This document shows positions 57,301-64,000 of a stretch of 64,000 bases of DNA, piece after piece. A model generated the notes under the pieces. That model saw only the letters and a program-made list of their open reading frames with translations. It ran no database searches and was not told the DNA's origin. Positions within the stretch are counted from its first letter, which is position 1; each line of letters starts with the position of its first letter. A program made the translations under genes and the position numbers. This DNA comes from Anthonomus grandis grandis. Its lineage: Eukaryota; Arthropoda; Insecta; Coleoptera; Curculionidae. The stretch lies in contig NC_065563.1 in NCBI RefSeq assembly GCF_022605725.1, forward strand, positions 10,876,518 to 10,940,517, written 5' to 3'.

Positions 57301-60300
57301 GACTTAATATCAAAAAAGAGATTACAACGCATTCAAAATTCTTGTATTCGCTTTATCTATAATTTGAGAGCAAGAGATCATGTAAGATACAAGTTGCCAG
57401 AATTAAAATGGCTAAATATTCAGGACCGCGAAACTCTTCATTTTGCATGTTTTCTCTATAGAATATTAATGACGGGTATTCCTGATTATCTAAGGGTTCA
57501 GATGACGTACAGATCCTCTACACATGATCGGATTACACGCCATAATAATCTCTTAAACGTGCCAAAGCATCGAACAGCCATGTTTCAGCACAGTTTCTCG
57601 TTTTTGGCTTCCAAGTGCTATAACACTTTAATATGTAACAAATTTGAAAATCTCAGTTCATCGGGTTTTAAAACTCGACTAAAGGGCTTCTTGCTGGGTA
57701 AATATAAATAAGAATAAAACTTCTAAACTGTTTAAGAAGCATTATTATTTTTCTCCCGTATAAGTAGTAGGTATCTTTATAAGTATTTTTTCACCTGTTT
57801 TTCCCTTAAAATTAATATTGTAACATAGTAGTTTTTAATTAATGCTGAATTATACATTTGACTGTTATTATTTAGAATTTAATGTATTTAGTTAGATGTT
57901 TGCCGATATTTTATGCAATATTGTAATTATGTAATATTTGATTTTTGTATGCTCGGTTAAGCAAACAGCCATGGCTGCCCTTCGCCGAGCCTAATAGAAA
58001 GACGTTTATTATTATTATTATTATTATTATATGTAAATTTCAATAGATACATAATAGGCTATGTAAAATATCTTTGTCAATATACTATACTGTAACTCTG
58101 TCAATATTTTTTTTTTCAGGAAATTACCAGGTATGGTAACAAAAACTTAAAATTTAAAGATTTTAACTTAACAAAGCTTAAACTGAAAATTATACATATA
58201 AATTATAAGATATAACTTAAATATTTCAATGTTGCAAAAACATGAAAAAAATCACTTAAGTTTCTTTTCATTTACAATGTCTTACCTTGATGTATTCCTT
58301 TAGAACAGTATAAATAGCATCCAGAACATCACATATAAATTTTGATATTGTGCATTTTGGTATCCTGTACATATATTGTAAAGAGCAAAAGAATCTCCTG
58401 TAGCCAGGAATCGTAGTGTTACTTGTAATTTGAGACGAGCTGGAATAACGTCTCTCATATGAATGTTTGATTTTTGTATTTTGTTAGCTATGAGATTCAA
58501 CAAAAAGTACACTGTTCTTCTGTTATTCTTAGGTGATTACGATATGATTCTTGGTCTTCATCTGCTAATTCACGGATTAACCTATGCGATGCTCCTAGCT
58601 TACTTCTTCGTGAAATCCAATCACGGATCCAATACCTATGTTTACGTTTTTTCTTTCCTTTCAATTGCTTCCGCATTTCTGAACACAAAATTTGCAACAA
58701 AACTGCTAGCACGAAGAATTGCTGCTGTCACCATTTTGATGACATAAATGACATGCCAGTTTAAAATTTTAAACAAACCTGTGGAAACGCTCAATGGTGC
58801 CAGTTAATTATATAATATTATATAATGTGGCGCCAGTAAACTGGTGAATACTGGCGCCAGTAATCCCTGCATGTGGAAAGTTTTCATTTTCATTATTCGA
58901 TTATTCAGTGATTGCCATAAGAGCACGTCAGTTTAAAAAGTCATCCATTGAATACACAGCGATACACCCAATTTCATCAAAGCAGATAAGGCTCCAAAGT
59001 AACAACGGCGGAGAAAAACGTCGACTCGCCCCCCATCGTCAGTGGGGAGCACAACTATCGCCGAAAAAAAAACAGAGGAGAAGCAAAGAATGGACGTGTC
59101 AGATGGATACTCAACTGCTCAACTGATAGATCCACCAAAAGCGAAGACTACAAGAGAACGACAAGCAGACAAGAGAGAGAGCGGGGTAAGACTTCGGACG
59201 ATTCCTCTAAGTTCCTTAAACCACATACCAAATCCCGTACTGATCCCAGACTAGCAAAATCACTCAAAACCACTCCAAACCCCGACCCGGGAGCTGGCAA
59301 AGCGCCACCCCAGAGTGCGGAAATTAGGCAATGCGAGGAAAGAGTACGCAAACTGAGGAGAAAATTCGAGAACGAGATTTGCAAATTGAGAAAAACACAA
59401 ACGAAATGTATGAGATTAAACTTAGAAACTCTCAGATCATCGAGAGAGTACAACTGTTTAAACAAAAGATAAATAAGTTAATCTCTGAAAACCAAGCTCT
59501 CAATGGACCGATCTCGGACCTGAAATGTAAACTCGGGGAGGTGTTGACTCAAAACGAAACCCTTACCATCAAAAATTCCGAACTCAAAGAGAAACTGACG
59601 GCACAGAGGGGTCTGGCTAGTGATGAAAATCAAAAGGAGCGTAAAAATAAAAGAACCAGGGAAGACGCGGGCCTGTCTCCGCCCTCACAAGACGGAGGTG
59701 AGCCGGCCTCGGAACTGGTTCACTCTGAAATAACAACAAACAGGGAGCCAGTCCCCTCAACATCGTCCAGCCTGAGATCCCATCCAAAACTCCACCGAAA
59801 ATCCTACGCCAAAATTTAGAAAAAATCCACTGTACATGCCCTTAAAAGACCTTTCCCTACCGGGCAAAGGGAGGAGCACTGATCCCAGCATAAATATTAA
59901 CAAAGTCCCAAAAGTAGTGTTAAGAGACACAAAAAACTGGTCCGCAAAATACAAGTTATTTTGTGAAAAAAAATAAACATAGTAAAAGTGCAGAAAGACA
60001 AATTGGGATTAGCACTCTTCCCCAAAACTCCTAACGACCACCGGGCACTAACAGGACTTCTCAAGGAGGAGGGAATGGAATTCCATTCCTTCTTCCTTGA
60101 GGAGGACAGGAAACTGAACGTGATATTGAAAGTACTTGACCAAAACTTCAAGCTAGAAGAGGTCGAGGAGGAGCTGAGAGCGATGGGGTTTGACTCAGAC
60201 GATTGAAAACAGGAAGCAAATTGGGCAGTGTCATCGCTGCCAGGAATATGGTCATGTCCTGAGTAATTGCAGCGCAAAGCCGCGTTGCCACAAGTGCAAG

Positions 60301-63300
60301 GGCGAACATTTCTATTCAGAATGTGTAAAAAACAGAGCAACCCCGGCTGAGTGTTGCAATTGCGGCGGTGACCATCCGGCGAGCTATTGGCGCTGCCCAA
60401 AAAACCCAAATATAAAAAACACAAACAATCAATAAAAAAGCTTCGCTGAGACCTTGAGAACGACCGACTCGGACTCTAATAACAGGAGGGCGAAGCCAAA
60501 GGATGGCAATACATCATCGCACATGAAACGGCCCGATTTATCAATTAAAAACACAAATCTCCTAAATCTCTTAAGTTTCCCCGACGGGATCCTGGAAAAA
60601 AAAATTGATAACTTAATGGCAAAACTGGAGAAATTAAACTCCAACCCGGTGATCAAACTATTGCTGGGAGTCGAGGTCTAGGTTTTCGCAGTGTCCGTTC
60701 GTTTCCTTCGTAACATGTCCAAATCCCAGTTCCCATCCTTAATAACCACACAAAAATAAACTTCATACAAAACCCAATCCAACCGCCAAAAACCTAATTT
60801 ATCACCAAACAGCACCGTAAAGGACCGGTTACGTTCACACCTCCGCCCGACCTTTTCTCGCTAGCCAAAAGTTCCGCAATCTGAGGGGGCGTGGTCTGCT
60901 CCACAGGCTCGCGTCCAATACCATCACACCCAGACCTCATAAATACATGCAACCAAACCTATCCCGACCAGTCGGCTTATAAATACGACCAACGCTTCCA
61001 CATCCCATTCAGTCAAGTCCCACGTTCCGTGGCATCACAAGCTAGAGCAACTCGATGCGACCAAGAAAAAAAAAAGATAGGCGCCAAAAGCGTAAACAAA
61101 ACAAATAACATCAGGAAACCGGCAAGAGCCATCGAAGCTACGCCGGAGAATTCAGTGCATAACAACAACAACCGACCAGTCGGTTCCTACTCTCCGAGCA
61201 AGTCCAAAAGTCCAAGCACCTAGATGCGACCCAGAATCATAAAAAGATGGCGCCTAATCTCGGCTAAAGGATCAATCAAAAGTCCGGCAAGAGCCTTCGT
61301 TGCTAGACCGGAGGAATCAGTGCAAAGATGATGATGATGGTGCATGTGGAAACCCCGCTTAAGTCTTTATTGCGCAATAAATTTTTCTTAAGGGTTCCAT
61401 CAAAGGAATTAATGTAACAAAATCTATAAAAATAATTACTAGTGCTGAAAGATTCAAAAAATCCACAAATTTGATGGTTTTCCAAATTATCACCAACCAC
61501 AACCGGCTATCGTTCCTTTTATATACTGGTCATTTATATTTATTCCCTGATTCTCCAATACTTTAAGATCATCAGTGATAACTGAGAAAAATTTTGCAGA
61601 AAATCCAAAATATTTTATTTGACTTTCGAAACACAATGCTACAAGTTGAATTTGATTTACTTGTGATCTATTCCAAGGAAGAAGATTTACAAGAGTCATA
61701 TATATACCAACTAATTTATATTTTATTCTGGCGGATTCTAGAAGATTACAAATTTCAAAGGCATCTTGGTATAAAATTATTTTAAAGCAATTTTTATTAT
61801 TTTTAAATAACTCGCTGTTCCACTGAAACCATCAGAAGTCTTGAAACATACTGCTTACTGGTTGAGTTTCTGATAACGAAGAAAACTAATTTAAGACATT
61901 CTTATCTTTTAATAGTGTACTTAAAGTATTTAGTATTGGAATATAATAAAAAAAAGAATCTTTGTTTAACATTTTTCCTATTAGAATTTTTTAGGTTCAA
62001 CAAAGTTATAATTTTCTTAAAATTTCTTTAAATACTGGGACAATTCATATTTTCTGAATGTGAAACACTTAAATGAACACATTTTGCATTCTATCATTTT
62101 AAAGAAATATATTTTTTTACTTACCTTAAAAGGTAAAAATAAAGTTTCAATGAAATTCACTTTTAAAACAAGAAGGGAGGCGATCGACCCAACAGGATGA
62201 GAAATATTGAAGACGTCGCCTCGTGGTAAAAAAGAACGAGGTTAGGAAATTGTGGGGGCGCTACATTTACAGCTTTTATATTGTAATTTTACATAATAGA
62301 ATATGTGAAAAATGCTGACATAATATTTCATGTAAAAAGAGAAGTACATAATATAACTTGTAATTTTTAATACACTATTTGTTATGTGAATTATTCATTT
62401 ACATAGTTTATACGAGAAAATTTAACTTTAAGATGTTTTTATATGTAAAATATGAAATACACAATATCAACTGTGAATCCGGAGATTTTTAAAATTTTAC
62501 CTAATATATCCAGTAACAATATTATTACTTAAGAGATTGTAAAATGTACATGACTTATTAGTTAATATTACTACCATTTTTATCAGTGAGGTGACAAATA
62601 AAAAAATTGAAAACGGATTGTATAAACAAACAAAAACTACAATTTTCCGAAATATACAAAAATGTATTATGCTCAATATTTTTTAAGAACTGTAAAACTA
62701 CAAGTGGGTTTTGTTCAAACTCTATCCAGAAGAACAATGACGTTTTAAGAACAACGTCCCTGTACACAATACAGCGCCACAGAATATACATGTAAACAAA
62801 TAACCAATCGACCGCAATATTAAAGCATCCCATCTAAGCGATACCCTTAACCGTGATGTCATTTGACATTTTTGACAGTAACCGTTGGTTCTTACCAGAC
62901 TAACGCTTGGACAGGCTATATGTAAATGTACCATTACGTGTACGTATGTGTACCAGTAATTCTACATTTATTTGTGTATATTTATTACGATTTAGTGTGT
63001 AATTTTTTTTGTCTCCAAATGTATTCGTAAATATGTAATCATTTATTTTTTTTACCGTGAGCTATAACACTGTCATTTTTATTATGTAAATTCTAATTTG
63101 AAATTTGTTTTTTAATCATTACATACAACTTTGAGCAACTTTTTATCTAACGACAATAAAGTCATAAAAACGTGGATAAAAAGATTTCAGTCACAAGGAT
63201 TTTCCTATAAACAAGCAGAAGTTGAAAATATTAATGCTGACATATCAAAGGTATTGTCAATGTTCTGTCTAAGCGGCAACGTTGCGTTTTCCATATACGG

Positions 63301-63931
63301 CTAACGTACCATCGGTCGTCAATCACCCTGTATATGTAGTTTAAGTTGAAATTGAATTTTTGAAACAAAGTGATCATTTTATTATCTAGTTTCAGCTAAC
63401 TGAGCATTAAATTAAGATAGCTACTAGTTGCATTATGATTTCCTACTTGAATAAATAAATTAATTTAAAAACCTTTAGTAAGTTTAACTTTCTTGGTCTT
63501 TTAGCATAAAATATTTTAAAAACTAATGAGCTTTTACTGTGCAGGTGATCTGGGCGAAGACGACGACAGTTCATCAAACTCCGACGATATAATCATGATG
63601 CACGACCCGAACGACGACACCCAAAAGCATTTAATGATCGAAGAGAAACACGAGGAGCACAACGAGCAGCAACAGAGCGGCATGATGGAACTGATGTTGT
63701 ACACGGGAGAGTCGTCCCTAGGTAAACCACTTTAATACGCTTGTTTTTTAATATTAAAATTAAATAAAACGTTTTCACATCTAGAAGAGGAAATGCGAAG
63801 CATCCCGGTGTCTCCGGTGGAAATCATTTCGCCTGCGTTGGCCATCTTACCGGCCGGATCTGTGCTAGAGGCGATGGACACCGAGGACCGAACTGTGGCT
63901 ATTCCCGCCGATAAAACTGTTGCTAGACAAA
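54314..63931 (+). CDS. Ubr3: Ubr3, E3 ubiquitin-protein ligase: eight internal exons (partial gene)
   Basis: Exons: 54314-54495, 54556-54695, 55304-55400, 55467-55676, 55730-55970, 56039-56222, 63545-63721 and 63785-63931. All junctions have GT/AG borders and matching phases, giving about 459 residues. The first exon reads LWVRNGLQIKGQAMTY followed by FCNSMVDADLYLLQ; exon 3 has KTHSQLMELMPE; exon 4 has MQQGMYVPKSTVWE and DPIHVLLRAVHRRDFQ; exon 5 has NPWPPFRTP. These are hallmarks of the middle of UBR3, a UBR-box RING E3 ligase of about 1900 residues. In flies Ubr3 is linked to apoptosis control and Hedgehog signalling (general knowledge). The 63545 exon is acidic and low-complexity (EDDDSSSNSDD). 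The UBR box and other N-terminal exons are not in the window, and the RING end lies beyond the right edge. The last visible exon either splices at AAAGTAATT or would meet a stop nine bases later; splicing is assumed. Confidence 0.9.
54696..55303. other. Ubr3 intron 2, nothing recognised
   Basis: 607-bp AT-rich intron between the exons ending at 54695 and starting at 55304. No repeat or gene seen. Confidence 0.6.
56223..56854. other. Ubr3 7.3-kb intron, first part; palindromes
   Basis: Holds an imperfect hairpin with arms GTAAATACCGCTT (56666-56678) and AAGCG..GGTATTTAC (56684-56703) and a perfect 14-bp palindrome AAATGACGTCATTT (56715-56728, a CRE-like TGACGTCA core). They may belong to a small MITE. 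No coding sequence. Confidence 0.5.
56855..58031 (+). mobile_element. 5'-truncated LINE (Jockey/CR1-like), reverse transcriptase C-terminus and 3' tail
   Basis: Starts inside the reverse transcriptase (DDCSGNRYADDTQISKSF at about 56900), passes one frameshift with stops near 57000, then an open 218-codon frame (57055-57711). That frame has NNLGVIMDSGLKFRSQV, the thumb/C-terminal region (HTTYCNFVYGPSLD, RIQNSCIRFIYNLR) and ends at 57711. A 3' untranslated region follows and ends in (TTA)n at 58003-58030. The YADDT catalytic motif is intact but the protein is truncated, so it is dead. Inserted in the sense direction in Ubr3's large intron. Confidence 0.8.
58032..58286. other. Ubr3 intron, AT-rich
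   Basis: Between the LINE tail and the Harbinger remnant. Nothing recognisable. Confidence 0.4.
58287..58745 (-). pseudogene. PIF/Harbinger transposase (HARBI1-like) N-terminal fragment
   Basis: The minus strand reads RKHRYWIRDWISRRSKLGAS, LIRELADEDQESYRNHLRI, then after a frameshift RDVIPARLKLQVTLRFLATG and FxIPKCTISKFICDVLDAI..VLKEYIK. This is the first third of a HARBI1-type nuclease/transposase. It ends at a GTAAG, perhaps a real exon end. The DDE centre is absent and frames are broken. The plus-strand frame at 58463-58747 is its antisense shadow. Confidence 0.75.
58849..58862. repeat. 14-bp perfect palindrome TACTGGCGCCAGTA
   Basis: Part of a GC-rich block (58830-58862) in which GGCGCCAG occurs twice and GGTGCCAG once nearby. 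It lies just outside the start of the Harbinger fragment and might be its terminal inverted repeat region. Confidence 0.45.
58868..58879. repeat. Left target-site duplication TGCATGTGGAAA
   Basis: Identical 12-mer at 61341-61352; together they border the LINE inserted at 58880-61340. Confidence 0.8.
58880..61340 (+). mobile_element. Gag-only (ORF2-less) non-LTR retrotransposon, 2.46 kb, with 12-bp target duplication
   Basis: Bounded by perfect 12-bp repeats (58868-58879, 61341-61352). The 5' end starts GTTTTCATTTTCATTATTCG; the 3' end is a (GAT)n run. It contains a decayed ORF1 (gag) at about 59099-60681 and a long 3' part with a tandemly duplicated GACCAGTCGG block (60968 and 61172), but no endonuclease or reverse transcriptase sequence. 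Because both ends are defined, the lack of ORF2 is not simple 5' truncation. Either an internal deletion or a non-autonomous, HeT-A-like gag-only design explains it. Confidence 0.7.
59099..60681 (+). pseudogene. Jockey-type ORF1 (gag) with PRE_C2HC region and zinc knuckles, frameshifted
   Basis: 59331-59819 is a coiled coil rich in K/E/N (KINKLISENQALNGPISDL) followed by a basic, proline/serine-rich tail. 59988-60206 contains PNDHRALTGLLKEEGMEFHS and ILKVLDQNFKLEEVEEELRA, the PRE_C2HC-type region of Jockey-like gag proteins. 60190-60435 contains three zinc knuckles of CX2CX4HX4C type or close to it (CHRCQEYGHVLSNC, CHKCKGEHFYSEC, CNCGGDHPASYWRC). 60454-60681 continues to a C-terminal stop. 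At least three frameshifts separate these pieces. Confidence 0.75.
61341..61352. repeat. Right target-site duplication TGCATGTGGAAA
   Basis: Copy of 58868-58879 flanking the gag-only LINE. Confidence 0.8.
61353..61720 (-). pseudogene. Relic of another transposon-derived protein (LPWxRSQxxQIQLVALC type)
   Basis: Minus frames: MTLVNLLPWNRSQVNQIQLV, ALCFESQIKYFG, VLENQGININDQYIKGTI, then after a frameshift NLENHQICGFFESFSTSNYF and RFC. The layout (a block with NLLP..RSQ..Q, an EINxxxIKG block, then a DNLxxHxIGGFxENF and RxC block) matches high-copy uncharacterised animal proteins I know as transposon-associated, without a superfamily name. The gag-only LINE has inserted at its downstream end. 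Confidence 0.45.
61721..63544. other. Ubr3 intron, last part, no gene recognised
   Basis: 1.8 kb of AT-rich intron. Short frames at 62558-62934 overlap on both strands and have no domain. A GC-richer stretch at 62165-62270 and the 63230-63330 block look like decayed repeat sequence. Ends in the acceptor of the 63545 exon. Confidence 0.4.
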
Positions 63932-64000
63932 GTAATTAAGTCGATTTCCCGCATAGACTTATGACCAATTATAGACCAAACTAGTTATTGTTTATAAATG

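Noticed and set aside
58463..58747. 94-codon plus-strand frame with membrane-like sequence
   Set aside because: Exact antisense of the Harbinger transposase fragment; the hydrophobicity is a complement effect of the K/R-rich sense strand.

Overview
This is eukaryotic, intron-rich, AT-rich DNA and most probably insect. A beetle is my inference, from the abundance of roughly 180 and 360 bp satellites and the kinds of mobile-element debris. I saw no tRNA or rRNA gene, no CRISPR array and no bacterial feature. Almost every short open frame in the window belongs to a satellite monomer, an exon or a dead transposon.

Three gene structures can be rebuilt from splice sites and reading phase. (1) Gene A (minus, 12395 to 5966) has five exons for a secreted cysteine-rich protein, and its 3' part is missing where the window's left satellite begins. 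(2) Gene C (minus, 28431 to 18702) has ten exons in consistent phase for about 640 residues of the same family. (3) B (minus, 41759 to 39225) is a two-exon 5' module of the same family. It has no 3' half of its own but ends in the same phase as gene C's 5' module, so it could splice into C's exons 3-10. The family looks like the insect secreted family I remember as DUF4803 (name from memory). All three 5' modules carry a nearly identical 19-bp AT-rich motif 75-345 bp upstream of their ATG. On the plus strand, 54314-63931 holds eight exons of the middle of Ubr3, a large E3 ubiquitin ligase. Its N-terminal exons are not recognisable anywhere to the left.

Layout: 1-5625, 363-bp satellite with a 5-monomer higher-order repeat; 5966-12395, gene A with a fold-back element and dead transposons in its introns; 12625-18166, a satellite of about 125 bp carrying a conserved 13-bp palindrome; 18702-28431, gene C, whose introns hold a pogo-like transposon (TA duplication, inverted repeats) and old satellite copies; 28851-31375, 188-bp satellite; 31400-39200, a transposon graveyard (piggyBac-like, a mariner-like DDE element, other transposon-derived proteins); 39225-41759, module B with a 182-bp satellite in its intron; 42640-53995, about 31 copies of a 365-bp satellite with a 4-monomer (1460 bp) higher-order repeat; 54314 to the end, Ubr3, whose 7.3-kb intron contains a LINE 3' end, a Harbinger remnant and a gag-only LINE bounded by a perfect 12-bp target-site duplication.

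Taken together, this is a cluster of secreted-protein paralogs broken up by satellite arrays, next to or nested in a housekeeping ubiquitin-ligase gene. The main points of interest are the apparent alternative 5' modules with a shared promoter motif, the several satellite families with higher-order structure, and the gag-only retroelement.
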